A stretch of DNA of 64,000 nucleotides from Lethocerus indicus (taxonomy: Eukaryota > Arthropoda > Insecta > Hemiptera > Belostomatidae). The stretch lies in assembly GCA_019843655.1 (NCBI GenBank), contig JACDQD010000006.1:11648034-11712033 (forward strand), read 5' to 3'. Below, piece by piece: positions 1-13,151 of the stretch (position 1 is the stretch's first letter; every line of letters begins with the position of its first letter). Under the pieces are notes generated by a model. That model did no database searches. It was not told the DNA's origin and worked only from the letters and a program-made list of their open reading frames with translations. Both the position numbers and the translations under genes were made by a program.

Positions 1-969
1 TGGAGATACCGAGTTTAATTGCCGGAAATATTTATAATAATGGCCACTACGCTCAGTAACCGACAATTACCCGTAATACTGGGCCTCTTTTGTCTTAATT
101 GTTGGCCCTTAAGAGCGACCCGTCGCTTCCTCCATTTTTCTCCTCGGAAATGATCTGAGTACATTCGGTTTCTTTCCGTTTTCGAAAAGGGGCGATCAAT
201 AAAACTGCGATTCTTCAACATCTGTTTAGTTAATCTAGTAGAAAAGTTTTATTGACATTATTTCAGTGTTGTATGTCAGCTATGTGGAAATTAGTGATAA
301 TAAAACATTCCATTTAACAGATCTCATAGTTTAAATTATCTCTATGTGTGGTTTCAATTTCTGTTAATATCACCTCAAATTAACGAAATTTAAATTCAAG
401 ATAGAATAGCTGGGCTAAATTCCTATGGAATGAATGAATGTACGAGTTGATTTTCGTTTACGATTTTATGAAGCGGTGGTTATACACCGCCTAAATGCAA
501 ATTGTGTGGATATTGTGAATTAGCGTTAGTGATACCGCAGTTACCACGAGAAATATTTAATTTTAGGGGTCATTTTTCTGCTGAATAATTCCTGTACGCT
601 TTTTCTTGGAAAAATTGGAAAGGGGACCCTGAGCAAAACACCGGACCAGCTAGAGGAGACAAAAACACACGAAATATACGGACCAATTAGTGTTTAAGCC
701 CTTCAAGGAACAGTTTGCGATACAAAGTTCAACATTATTCGGTTGCTAGAATATAAATAAATATTCTCCCTGAGCTCTAGATGTTTGATGGTCAATGTCA
801 AAAACTGATGAAATGTTTAATCTTCAAACAAATTAGTAGCGTTCAGTCTGTAGATTGTAGAGGCACTTAAAAAGCATGTTGGTTACCGATGTACCATCCT
901 GTTTGCCCTTTGTCTACCATGTTATTGTTATCTTAAATTAATATTTATATTGATTACTTTCTGTTCCAG
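1..969. other. AT-rich noncoding DNA
   Basis: No gene, repeat or motif stands out. The short minus frame at 15-221 has no support. Confidence 0.6.
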
Positions 970-1029
970 GCTGCAATATGGTCCGTAGGCGTCAGTAAGC
1001 CAACCTCACAATCTATGATAGAGTTGAAG
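970..1029 (+). CDS. Candidate coding exon (weak)
   Basis: Seen: acceptor TTACTTTCTGTTCCAG and donor TTGAAG|GTAATA frame a 60-bp segment. Frame 1 alone is open (AAIWSVGVSKPTSQSMIELK), and the other two frames hit stops. It is phase 0 at both ends, which suits the candidate exon at 13005-13151. The peptide is not recognised. A 20-codon open segment between plausible splice sites occurs by chance fairly often, so this is a proposal only. Confidence 0.25.
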
Positions 1030-3217
1030 GTAATATAAACAAATTCCTCTTGTCCTGCATGATAGATTGCAGTAGTTCATTCGCTTCCTGTTTTTTTATT
1101 ACATAATTACATAATACAACATAATTACACACCGTAATTGTTTTTAAGACTGCCGCACATTGTCACTACAACACGTTGTGTTCGTCCATTTTGTTTTGTC
1201 GCACTAACATTAGTACTCGTTGGCAGTCACGGAAATCTTACTAAGAGTTTCAATACGATTAAAAGAATGTTTTTCTCTTCCATCTTTCTATCATACCGGT
1301 TAGAATCCACAAGTGAATACAATCTATTATTATACTATATAAAAGATATAACAATTATTAAGGCCTTACTCTATATTTCCAAATGCCCTAATGAAATTAT
1401 AATGATGTTATGGACAGTGAATAAATTCGAAGGCAAAATATATTTAGTGTATTCCTAAGGGCCTAACACATCCTAATTTATCGACCAGGTCAGCGTACAT
1501 TTCATACACTTTTGCCATTTGCTATTGGAAATCTGATTTCGAGATGGTTGTGGCAGACATTTCTACAATCAGAACTTGGTTATTTGAATGTAAAAACAGC
1601 AATATAGCAGGAAGAACAACAATTCACAATGCGCTACAATGCGTTTAATTCAATAAACATTTTAATTTAAAAATACTTTCTTGGGTTTAGTGGATATCAT
1701 TCACACAATTGTATATAGTGTATCCTGAATTTGCGACTGTAGAATTGAATTAGCTCAACGGTGGAAAGGGAAGGGTAATTCAACGTCAATTTTCATTAAA
1801 GTCAAGGTAGGGATATTTTGAATCGGTTTTAAACAAATATGTACAGTGTTGTATAGAGCTTATTTGAATTTGGCGAAAGTGAGGTATTTAGACGGTATTT
1901 TTTTTATAATTTTTTATATTGCGCAATTGGCAGCTAGTGGCCAATCATGCTCATAGAACTGCTAATTTATAATTTCTATTAAATATGATTGGAATCAAAT
2001 CTGTAGGTGTTGAGCTAGAGGCGCATGTGTGGGAATTCCTGTGCGTCACCAGCACCATGTTCTACGGTGGGGGCTCATTACTAATCCCCAGTACTCAGTT
2101 CGATACTCTTAAATTGCTCCCAAATTGAAATTCAACTGAATCAGCCTAAACATTGCCGTAATTGAAAACAGAGCAACGCGCAATTACGTTCCAAGAGGCC
2201 GAAACGTTCACAGAAAATTGTTCCGAACTAACAATTCTGAAGATTGCGGCGGTAAAGATCATAAGGATTTTAACATTATCGAAGATTCGAAGCGATTATT
2301 TTCTAGTGACCTGGCAATAGTGTATTACTTTTCGTGCCCACTTATAACTTCTTATTAGAGGTCCATTTGTATCGCCACCTTTGGTCAGTTCCATAAAATA
2401 CATAAATATCAGTTTTCACTTGGTATCTCGACCAAAAAAGGTACATTTTATTGACTCGTGTCTCAGTAGGACGGTCGAGTTTACCATCGTGATGTCCTAA
2501 TATTTATGTTCGTGGCGCCTAAGGCCAAAAGAAAGCTCAAAATGTACGATTCGGCCGGTCGGAAAATGCTAACGTTTCCTCGGACATGTACAACTTTCCT
2601 AGTAAATTAACCCACCAATTACAGTCCACCGTTAATAATTAACTCGGTATTATTAGGTTTGATGAACAATGGGGGTTATGCGGCTCCCCCTCGCTTTTGA
2701 TAATTGCTTTCTGACAATTAACATATGCCGCCTTCAGTAAGACGTCTGGCTCCGGCCGAGGAACGATCGCTGAAGGGGTTACATGCCGGTACCCGGGGGC
2801 GGCTTCGTGATTTAGATAAGATCTGTTAATTAAAACACTTCGCGGTCTTCCCGGAGCGTGGACAGGACCGCAAAACGCGGCCGGGGCACGCACCGCCCCC
2901 GCCACCACACTCCTACCGCTCACACCTCCTCCAAAACACACCGCGGCTTAATCGACCACTCAACATTATTAAACCGGAATTACCCCGTTTCAATAACTGT
3001 GTGGCCCTTCCACCCTCCAACGGCCATTCCTGCCGAACAAGTGTTGCCTTCAAGTTAGGTGCCCGTTTCTAGGTAATTTCTTAATATTTCATTCAGGTGT
3101 CGACTGTTGACCCCCACCTGGCAAAACAGTGCAGAGCATGGATAACAGCATATACAACCGCTCAAAATATTGAATTAGACAGCTACATTTTCATGTATAT
3201 AACGAGAGTAGGCAGGT
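1030..3217. other. AT-rich noncoding DNA with a GC-rich block at 2740-3060
   Basis: Mostly featureless. The GC-rich block has TTAATTAA/AATTA motifs on its margin (2630-2645 and 2826-2833). The frames across it are unspliced and unlike any protein I know. Confidence 0.5.
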
Positions 3218-3470
3218 TTCTTTAGCTCGTTCTTTCTTCTGGTCGGAATCTGTAAACATTTTTTCTTATTATTGCTTGGCGACAGGTTCGTTAACCTTAA
3301 CTTCTGAACTAATTTATTCCTCATTATCGTGGGCTCATTCTAGCTGTTGGTCCCTCCTCGTTTGGGATACTTTTTCACTTTTCCGAAAAAAGCGCCTCTG
3401 CCTGTCCCACCGCGTGGAGGCTTTTGCATTGCCTACTGACGGTGTGAGAAACCTCGCTGTGAATTTGTAT
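3218..3470 (+). repeat. Diverged dispersed repeat, copy 1
   Basis: Seen: aligns in order with 10026-10240. Shared blocks include TTTCTTT..AG.TC, TTCTGG, TTAACCTTAACTT, GCTCATTC/CGTTCATTC, CCTGTCC and the CGTGGAGG..TT.GCAT end. Divergence is large, so the family is old. The class is not recognised. Confidence 0.5.
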
Positions 3471-5039
3471 ACAGTACTGTTTCGAACTACCCCGTGGCCA
3501 TTCATTTAAAAGAAATGTGGGGACGAAATGTGCTACACTGCGGTCGTATATTTAAAACTCTCGAACTTGACGATTTCACAGACAGTGCGATCCCGGGGAC
3601 GGGGACTTTTTTTCATGTGTCGTGGGGCGCGAACACATGCAGTTTGGCTCCGCAGTGGCCCTAGCGGGGAAAACTGAGAGGGATAAAAAAGGGCCAAGAA
3701 TCCAACCGACAGAGAATGCAGACGCGGCTCCTCTCCCCCGTCTGGTCGTACAAATAGAACCGGCTATTGCGTCATCCCGTCACTCACTCCAGAGTACAAT
3801 CCTCGGAAGGCTGATCCCCTGGATTTAGCCGGCTTCCAGACGAACGATCTTTCCATTAAAACAGTCAGAACAAATGATTTCAAGTATTTCAGTTAAAATA
3901 ACGGTACTGAGTAAAACAAATGTCATTTGACTGCATTAGTGAGTGATACCAACGTTGGGGATAAGCCGTAAGCTTTAGATCAACCAAACGATTGTTTTGT
4001 GTACCGGTCTCCAGTATATAGAGGAACCCTGTCAGCACTGTTACTTGCCTGGTCTGGAGAAAGTTACCGGATAGTTTACCGTATATTCACAGTTTATCAT
4101 CAACCAACCCAGCAAGAACAAATCAGTGAATGGAAACTGATTCCCATGAGGTATGACCCAAAGAAGTATCCTAAATGAAGTTACCCCAGTACTCTCACCG
4201 ACGTCGTTAGTAAAGAAACGCTTCATTTATGAAACGGGTAATAAGGTTTATGAAAATCAAATTCTGTTATCATATTCTTTATGAAAAAAAATTCGTTCTT
4301 GGCAAGTGCCCATCTCGAATGCGGTGATTGGCGGGCGGGGGGGGGAGGTGATGGAGGGGCGTTTATTCGCGAGCCCTGGCACAATAAATTGTGAGCGGAC
4401 ATGTATAATTACTTCAGAACGATAGCCGTACATCTGCTGAAATCTTCGGTCGTGTAATTAAGTGTATGTGTGTGTCTGCGAATCTCTATACGGTGTGCGT
4501 GTGTTGATGCGAAAGAGAGAGGCGAGCCTATTATTAAATTTAACATTCGCCTCCTTTTTTGTTTGCATTTCCCCTTCCAGCGGGAACTAACGCTTTCATG
4601 CCTCCGCATTTTTGCAACACGCTAAAAGGTGGACAGAAAAAAAGTTATCGGGGAGCTCCTCCTTCCTAACAATAATTTCTTTCATCTCCAGGTTTTGATG
4701 ATTTCTTTATTCGGCTATTTTTCCCGTTTGCCTCTAGCGGTGTCAATGGGCAATGCAAGACATCAATTTTCAATATCGGTTATAACGGTTACTTTATTTT
4801 GGTCAGTTTTTATGTTACGTGAAGCCCGAATATTAGTAAAACAGATCTTGCTTCAGATAATAGGAAAGATAATATTACGATTCCCGTGATCAAAACTATG
4901 GTTATGAGAAACAAATATGGAACAAGTCCACATGTAGATCGGAATTGTGCGTTTGTTGTCGGTTATGTCTCATTTGATTGCCGAATACCACTCCTTTTGT
5001 TTTTCAGTTCAAAAGTTAGGGTGTGGCACTTCTTCTGGA
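3471..5039. other. Noncoding DNA with poly-G run
   Basis: Holds a moderately GC-rich patch (3540-3850), a G run at 4336-4346 and GT-rich simple sequence near 4463-4506. Strong lone acceptors at about 4579 and 5007 have no convincing matching donor. Confidence 0.5.
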
Positions 5040-6294
5040 ATGATAATGCCCCTCGAACATAAGCCGGCCTGCGCAAATCGGGGCCAAATACTCAAACGGG
5101 CTCAAGAATGAGAAAAAAAATGGCCGGTCCGCGACTAATGGCCGGCGTGAGGTCATGTAAAATTCATGTTTACGCGTCGGTTGTCTGCCACCGGCCGTCG
5201 CGGGGCGCCTTGATTGACTTGTCCCGCTCCTCGATAGATCGATTGATTAATCGCCGGCGATGAAGAAACGCACAGGCGACAGGGACACGACCCGCGATTC
5301 CACGCCAAATTAACGGTAGGCCAGGGGCCTCCCCCCCACCCGGCCCCGCTCCTCCACGCCCGCTAATTAACCCCGGCCTTGTACGGGGATAAGATAAATT
5401 AGTCCTCCTTTCTTCCATTAGCAGTATCGGGCACTGCAATCGCGTCGCCTTCTTATACCGGTCCGGGCGAACTCTCGACAACCGTTTGTACTTTACTATC
5501 GGCCGTTCTTATGCCGCAATACAAATCGGAACGTGCTGTCCGGCGTCCGTGAGTCTGTCGTCGTTTTGAACCGGAATTCAAAGCTAAGGGTGAATATTGA
5601 GCCGGCCAGACCATTCGCGAACAATAGAAATATCCAAATGTAATAACAATACGGTAATAACATACTCGGTTGTCTTTGGAGTTTGCGAGCGTTTGACATA
5701 CTATCTGCATACATCTAAAAGGCCAGACATTTTGTAGACCGGCAACCAACACGCTAAATTGCCTCATCTATATACGTTAGGAACGTCAGTTAAGACGCAC
5801 AGATCTAGAGCGTTTTATTTATTGTCATTCTTGCGACACTTTGAGCCCGGTACGTGGTTTTCCGTGAACTCGCGTCCCATGTTGCACGGTCCTCGCTATA
5901 TTAGGGTTGCGAACCCGGGCCCGCGGGTCCCTCGGCTAGCACCTTACCCCGGACACAACAGGTTGCACTGGTTTACGGGTTCAGTGACCCCGCGGCCCCA
6001 GCCATATCATCATCCTGCATACGGAACAATGTAAATGTTGAACAACGTAAAGCTACTGAACAACTGCGTAAAACACTGAACACACTATACAAGCACTAAC
6101 TGTGTCATTGACAGCATACAACCCGGGGCCAGGATAGATAGCCCAAGATAGGGGCTGCTACACTAAACATTTAGTGTGAGTACACACGTATGGTCATGTG
6201 ACACTGAAACGACAGGCTGTAAAAGCCGGCCATTTGACAAAAGTTCGATGAATGGAGTATCCGATAAATGAAATAAATAAACAAACTCCACTCG
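5040..6294. other. GC-rich block followed by mixed noncoding DNA
   Basis: 5040-5460 is strongly GC-rich with CpG, ATGGCCGG twice, and ATTGATTAAT and CTAATTAACC homeodomain-type sites. A second GC patch lies at 5820-6010. Several overlapping frames in conflicting directions suggest absence of stops through base composition, not coding. Confidence 0.5.
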
Positions 6295-6410
6295 CCGATT
6301 TGGTCCTGTGCTAAACAGATTTTGGCTTCACTCTATCTTCAGTACCCTCAGTTGAGAAGTATTTTGGTTCCCGGGGGGCAACCTCCCTTCAGTGTCACTG
6401 CAGTCAGTGT
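6295..6410 (-). repeat. Decayed relative of the 24.3-kb hammerhead-like repeat
   Basis: Seen: the minus strand keeps TACTGAAGAT, a spacer, GAAGCC, AAAA in place of GAAA, and TTTAGCACAGGACCAAA. This aligns base for base with the copy at 24340-24402 (CTAGCAAAAGACCAAAC). The similarity continues weakly into the CACTGCAGTCAGTG region, which resembles CACTGCACTGTCAC near 24450. The core is broken, so no ribozyme activity is expected. Confidence 0.4.
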
Positions 6411-9400
6411 GTATATTTTTTTATATATTTTTCTTCTCGTTGGCTGGTTGGCTTGTGTGAGACTTCTACTCTCGAGGCTGCCTGGTATCTGGTTCATTAA
6501 CCTTTTATTCTGAATTGAGAATATCCAATAATCTCAGATATCTTGAAACGAAACCTGCATTCTTAAACTACAAAATATTTTATTACCTAAGACTATTTTT
6601 AAATATAAACGACTACAGCCTTTTTATAATATATTATTTAAGATAATTGATGTTTTTTAAATATTGTCCATCACGTCTCTTTCAATATTCCGATACACCA
6701 CAAAATGGTTTGTCCGTGAAACTATTTATTCCTCAGAGTCAGCATCAAGTTTAGCCGTTCATTTCTAAAGTCGATTAGTCAAGAAAAATATTATTTCAGT
6801 TAGTGCAGTGAATATCTGAACGCGTGCCCGCCAATATATTTAAACATTAGTCACTAGGCAAGGTTCTATTAATCGTATGCTATGCCACGCTCCTGTAGCC
6901 TACAGGAAATAGCTAACATGGCTAAATGCCTTAGAATATACTGAGACTAGACACTGGATTCACGGAGAAAATATTTACGAATCTCATTCTCTTAGTCTGT
7001 GACATTTCACGTTGCAGGTGTCGCATTGCTCAACTTACTCGGTATAGACAGTTTAATTAGATTATTGAAACTCAGTGGCTGATAAAGATCTTATTATGTA
7101 TTGGTAGGTATGAATTTTATGTCTTATAAAAGTCAAGAAATTGTTACCATTAAACATTTCTAATCCCTCAAATATAATTTATTTGAAGGACTTTCTTTGT
7201 CCCTGCGGTGGCTGCGTAATTTCGTTATCCGTGTTTATTTGCGGTCTTAAGGTTCCGGTGGTGGTTCTTAAATTTTCCGTTTCAAATTCCCCCCCCCCCA
7301 AACCCCCAACAATCCATTCTGTGATACGATTAATCAACTCTAGTATATTTCAAATCAAAGAATTGTCCGAAACTCTTAATTTCTTGACATACCCCAGCCC
7401 CATTTTTGAATCCAAATAGCCGCGAGTTTTTATCCGTTCCTGTTATATTGAGGCTTCCGTCCACTGTCGATATTGTGCTTGAATATTATCCATTTATTAA
7501 TTCTGATTTGAAAATTAATAGTTGATGTTATTTTTTAAAATTCTGGTCGTTAAGTTCGTGAGACTTGGCGGAAGACAGCGCCCAGTGGACAGTTCAGGAC
7601 CGGTCTGATTTCCCCGAACTTAACCCGCTCCCCGGATCTAAATAAACGTTACTAATTCTTTTGAAGAAAGTGCTTCGGCTAGCCCATGCCGACTGATTTA
7701 TGACTTGGGGCGGACCCGTGTGGGAAATTACAGCGGGGACCCTTCATCTATCCCCTTCTTCTATCGAGAGGGTCTCTCATCACACACGTGCGTCGTCAGA
7801 TCTGGTTATGTCCAAATCTACCTTTTGTCCACAGTCCGGGCCATCCTTTATTTGACCCATGAGAAATATTATTCTTATGGGATTTGTCCATCGTCAAGTT
7901 TAATCGGCATTTCTCAATTTGACTAGGAATACGACCCTCGGGTGTTTTTTATTTCTTCAACTTAAACTCGACATTGTGGAATCTAACTCATAGGGCTAGA
8001 CTTCAGAAGTGAATAGTCCTCCTTAATTAATCTCTCTCTGTTATTCACGCCAAAAGAGCCTCTTCTAAATCACACCTAGACCTAAATTCACTCCATTAAT
8101 CGAGCCACAAACCCGGCCCACCGTAATCTGATAATTTTTATTATATCCACTAGATTTTCCTTCCAAAGATCGGAACGAATACAATATGGTATCTTTCTCA
8201 CAAGTTCTGTGTGAGGCTGGCTCGTTGCTGCTTCTGTCACCAACAAAGAATGCGTTGTCTCTATGAATCACTCATGAATTCGAACACGGACATTTCAGCC
8301 GCGCAGCATATGTCGCGTTCTGTTTGTACAGTTTCATTTCGACTGAGGCTGGTTATTCAAAAATGTTCAGCGACACAGCTTGAACTGTGCTCACAGTGAT
8401 TTCGAGATATGCTAAGATGTTCGAATATTATTTATTGCACCAAATGTACGACATAGTAAGGCCAATCTTAGTGGCAGCGACGAAGGTGGAACGGTCATTT
8501 TGATTTTATCTCAAAATATATGTGATACACCAGAAGGAGATCGGTTTGCGGTTAGTTATAATAATGAATGTTCTTTTAACATATCCGCATGGCATAAATG
8601 ATTTTTTCCAAACTTTGGAATACCACGATTAATCTCAATAATTAATGATGGGATCCCTCGTCCCACCAGTGAGAAATTGTTTTGCATGTCCATGAATCTA
8701 TTAAATGGAACCTTGTATTATGTGCATAAAATGTGATGATCACCTTATTCCTCTTACATGGCTGTTGCTTTGGTTTGAAATATTGTATCTTTTCCGCGAA
8801 TGTTTTATAGAGCCTGATTTTCTACGGTTTTTGATATGCTGATAACTTCGAAGCAATAGATTCCGGGATAAGAACTTTGACGGCCTATTCTTTGGATATA
8901 ATTCTTGAATCAACCGCATTAAATGAATTTATGATATGACTTTACCTTCCTTATTTCAACACCTGTGTCGACGGTGCCAATTTCATGCCGGGACACCTTT
9001 CTATTGAAGGAAATACTACTGTTTATTAACATCATTCCCTTTCAATCGAACTGATCATTTTGGCTTTGAATAATTCAACCTCGCGTATTTATACTCTATA
9101 TCAGCATATAGGGAAGGTTCATTTTAATTTCTTTTAACGATTTCAGAGTCCATTTAGTCAATTTAACTAACTGCACTAAGAAATGATATTCAAAAGATTC
9201 GCATTTATTTTTTCTGGTGATATTACTTATGCATGCCTATACTGAAACTTATTTCTTTGGCTCGATGCTTCTAAATCCCACTATACATCATTGTTTGCAA
9301 AGTATAAATACAACATACTTATATTTTACACAATATTAAACTCATTAATGGAAATCTATCAGGCTGTTATATGTTAGTGAATTGCATAATCGCAAACTTA

Positions 9401-10025
9401 GATATGAATTATGTTTGGTTCTCCTTCAACTGAAACATTAAACTTGACCTGAATATTTTACACCGCACACAGCTTTGGTCTTCAAATTTTCGACACAATC
9501 ATGTTGAATTCCCACTGGATTACTTTTACCATCTTAATGCTGCTCATGCTGGTCTTCTTGTCCTGAGAAATAATTACAGCGAATAATTAAGTTCCTAAAC
9601 GGGTAATGGATAAAGTTTTCTGACAGAAACTTTGATTGTGGATCAACACTGTGTAAATAGCGAATTCATTTATAAATAACTAAAACTCCATTTGAAGTAA
9701 TTATAAAGTAACAGAGTTGCTCAGTTCGGCAAGGACTGGCAATAGTTAACATAAAAACGGAAACAGAACATTTAATATTTCCTACTACTTTTACACAGCG
9801 TCACTAGGGTACGTGTTGGGACAAGTTACGAAAAATGCATTTTAAAATATTTTATTAATATTAACAATAGCCTGAATCGGAACCGTTTTGCCATAGAAAG
9901 GAATGCTGTGCAGAGGTTATAAAAGCAGTAAATATTTTAATAAATGATTACTATATGAGATTCTTTAATAAAAATAAAATTTATAGCGCTAATTTAGAAT
10001 AATCAGTAATATACGTATATTCATA
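6411..10025. other. AT-rich noncoding DNA
   Basis: C run at 7291-7300; otherwise no recognisable gene or element. Confidence 0.55.
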
Positions 10026-10240
10026 GTTTCTTTTTAGTTCATCCTCCCTTCTGGGTGAGATATCAATGTTTTCCTCCTGTCCACACTGCCCTGGGACTAC
10101 TACTTTAACCTTAACTTGTAACTTATTTCTCTTTATTGTGCGTTCATTCGTTACGTTGGAGATATTTTTCCGCGGTCCGGCAGAAAGCCCTATCCCTGTC
10201 CTGCCACGTGGAGGAGTTCGCATCTTACTACGTCTTACGA
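10026..10240 (+). repeat. Diverged dispersed repeat, copy 2
   Basis: Partner of 3218-3470 in the same orientation; the best conserved ends are TTTAACCTTAACTT and CCACGTGGAGGAGTTCGCAT. Open frames across both copies on either strand are probably fortuitous. Confidence 0.5.
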
Positions 10241-13004
10241 TCGTAGGTGCATAGATATTGTTTGAAAATTCAGTTTTCAAATCAAACGCAGAAATCGAGA
10301 AAAGAGGGAAACTCGGAAATCATTAACAAATCTGCGTCACGCAATGCGCATTTCATGCTAAGAACGAATAAAGTCCATTTAATTTTAAATCAATCGATTT
10401 AATGATTTAAGAGTGGAGCACGCTGTTACGTTTACGTCGGTCTAAGACAAAAAACATGGTTGCCTTCTCTGAACTCAATTTCACTCTGATTGTTAGTGTA
10501 ATGTCAATTTGTTAGTTTATTTATCGTCAATTATGTTTCGACCGTCAAAGTTGCTGTATGACACTCGTTATCGCTTGTCTTTTCTTCTATTATATGAAAT
10601 ACATAGAAATACTGCCAGAAATTCTTTACCGACAATACTTGCATATTACATCTATGCATATAGAAACTTGTAGATTATGACTAAAAAAAATGAATTTAGC
10701 TTGACTCAATTTCCTTCCACTGACATTCTCGCTGCTCGTTTGCCTAAATTCCGGCCTAACAGTATTTTTAGGAATAATCCGAACGCATGCAGAATGTGTT
10801 GAGCCTACCTCAACTCCGATAGCACGAATTTGTACAAATTTATTACAATGCTTACTTCTTCCTGCCGCTAGTTATCTTGCTAGTTGTGCATGTCGAAATT
10901 TAGTGATCGTAGTCTGCACTAGTAGTGTTAATTAGCTCCTAAATCTAATGTTGTCTTTTAGATATTCAAATAGCTAGTCTCTCAGTTATTATGTTCGTCT
11001 TTCGACGCAGGCATTAATAATTACAAAAATTATGTAATATAAGCTATCAAAATATTGCTGGGATTAATCGAAACTTTCTCTTTCTCAATGTATTTATACG
11101 AGGGATGTCGAGGTTTCAACGGCCATTTGAAATATAATAACTTTTCTCCCCGAATATTTCTCCGTGCGAGTGTAGGTCAGCGTCTGCATTTCTAAACAAA
11201 AGTCGCTGTCTTTTGCAGAGCATTTCTACAGGCATTGTATCAAAAGTGACAGATTCAGGAAGCTTTGGATTGTTCACGTGGAGGGCAATTTGCGAGAATG
11301 CGATTTCACAATGAAATTCTCCACTTTGGCCCTGCCATTCTAGATTTTCGTTATGAGAATTCGGAATGATTTCTTTATTTGTGCATTTTTCCTTTATCTG
11401 TGTATAGGGAGAAAAGAAAAATGTGTCATTAATTTATGAAATTCTGGAGGGTAGAAATGGCAGGCAACTATCCGGTCCGTTTTTAGCTTTGGTATTTGAT
11501 AATCTATGAATGTTTAACAAATTCTGAGGCACATAATTCTCAAATATTGCAGCACTTAGAACTGTAATTTCGCTGTTTGGTGTACATTGTTCTTCTATAT
11601 ATCCGTTGAAAATACAGAAGGAATATATCTGAAATCAGCTGAATTAGGTCAGCTGGGTCATAGATTTTACTACAATGCTTTGTATTTGATACGAATTTTG
11701 TTTTCTATTAAAATGACGCATTAAAATTTAATCGTATATTTTGGTTTGTTGAATCTAACTGCGCATTAGGTAAGAAAGAAACCAACAACTAGTTCTTAAT
11801 TCTCAATTACATACGTACATAGATTTTGTTTATTTTTACCTGATTCCAGCTGGAAACAAAATGAATAGGTCCATTACCAAGAACATATCTTCTTGGTCTA
11901 ACATGTTAGGTCACTTTATGGTAAATATTACCCGAGGCAATATTAAGGCAAAGTTGGGCTTTTACGGATTTTAAAAGCGGATCCGCAGTTTCTTCATGTT
12001 GATTTACACAACGGACCGGGTAAGAGTACGTCAAAGCTTCTTCTCTCATCTGAAAGGACGTTCGTCGAATTCATTAGTATTCATTAATTCAAATGTATAC
12101 TCGAACTCCCAGCGCGGTCATCACTTCGGTCGTTCTGCACTTTGGTCCGGCCCCAACCCGGAAAAATCACGGCCTCGTTTTTTCCACTTTCCCAGTCCGG
12201 GTCTCTTGGGGAGAATTGAAAATTGAATTCTCCGCGGTTCGGTTGTAACCGTCAGGACTGGCGATGTTCCGGAATAACCGAGGGTGGCATAATGATATTT
12301 TCGTGCTTTCAATTTCCCTCAAAAATAAACCGCGGCCACTTTCGGGCACTCAGCTGGGCCCCTCGCGTTGATTCCGGGAAATCGGCGGCTGAACGTTCGC
12401 CGTCGGACTCGTGGTCTCATTTTCACAGGACGAATTTAGAGCAAGAGCCGCACCAGACTAAACAATTGCATCATTGCCCAGTCTGGCGGCGGCAAGTTAC
12501 GGAGTTGAATTGTAATATGAATTACCTAGTTCGCATCCCGCCCGTCGACGGCTTATCTCTCTCTTCTTGGAACAGGCATTCTCCCTCCCCATTGATGTCA
12601 TATTTGTCAGTCGATAATCATATTGCCGCCGGATTCCTTTCGTAATTTACTCACTCGGCAATACAATTTGAACCGGAATTCAAAATATGTCATATTGCAA
12701 ATACATTTTTTCTGGAGTTTGATTCCAGTCCACATGAAGTCTATATGAAGTAAATATTTCTGCAGTTTGTCGGTCGAACATCATTATTCGCGAATACAAC
12801 GTATTTAAGGTTTAGAAACAAATTTGTATATAATCACTAGTTTCTTAACTCCGCCTTGTAAGTTTGATTTCAGATATTCTTTACGATCTTTCGTCACCTC
12901 GTACAGATTACGCCTTCTCGTTGGTCTATTAACAGAAATGGTAATGTCTCTATATTAATAATTTCATTAAACAATTTCAGTGTAATAGGTTTACACTTTT
13001 ACAG
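10241..13004. other. AT-rich noncoding DNA with GC-rich block 12110-12660
   Basis: The block carries a 140-codon plus frame from 12223 without splice signals or recognisable sequence, and overlapping minus frames. Conserved noncoding DNA is the more likely reading. Confidence 0.45.
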
Positions 13005-13151
13005 TTTAAGCCCAAAGGATTCGGCCGTGCATTGACGTCCAAAACCAGTTACATCAAATACCATAACCTACTGTTTTTAATCTCTGATGAAGTGGTCTCG
13101 CGTCGAATGGAATTGCTGGCCAAAATGGGCGAGAATCCTGAGCTGAAAGTC
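13005..13151 (+). CDS. Candidate coding exon (weak)
   Basis: Seen: acceptor TTACACTTTTACAG and a consensus donor (AAAGTC|GTGAGT) bound 147 bp. Only frame 1 is open; it starts FKPKGFGRALTSKTSY and ends AKMGENPELKV, phase 0 at both ends. The second half (ISDEVVSRRMELLAKMGE) has the charge pattern of an amphipathic helix. The frame stays open past the donor to 13481, an unusually long stretch here, so an intronless frame is also conceivable. No domain is recognised. Phase-compatible with 970-1029, but not demonstrably linked to the supported gene at 40-63 kb. Confidence 0.28.

Noticed and set aside
4579..4627. Exon candidate after a strong CCCCTTCCAG acceptor
   Set aside because: The donor (GTGGAC) is poor and the frame is only 15 codons.
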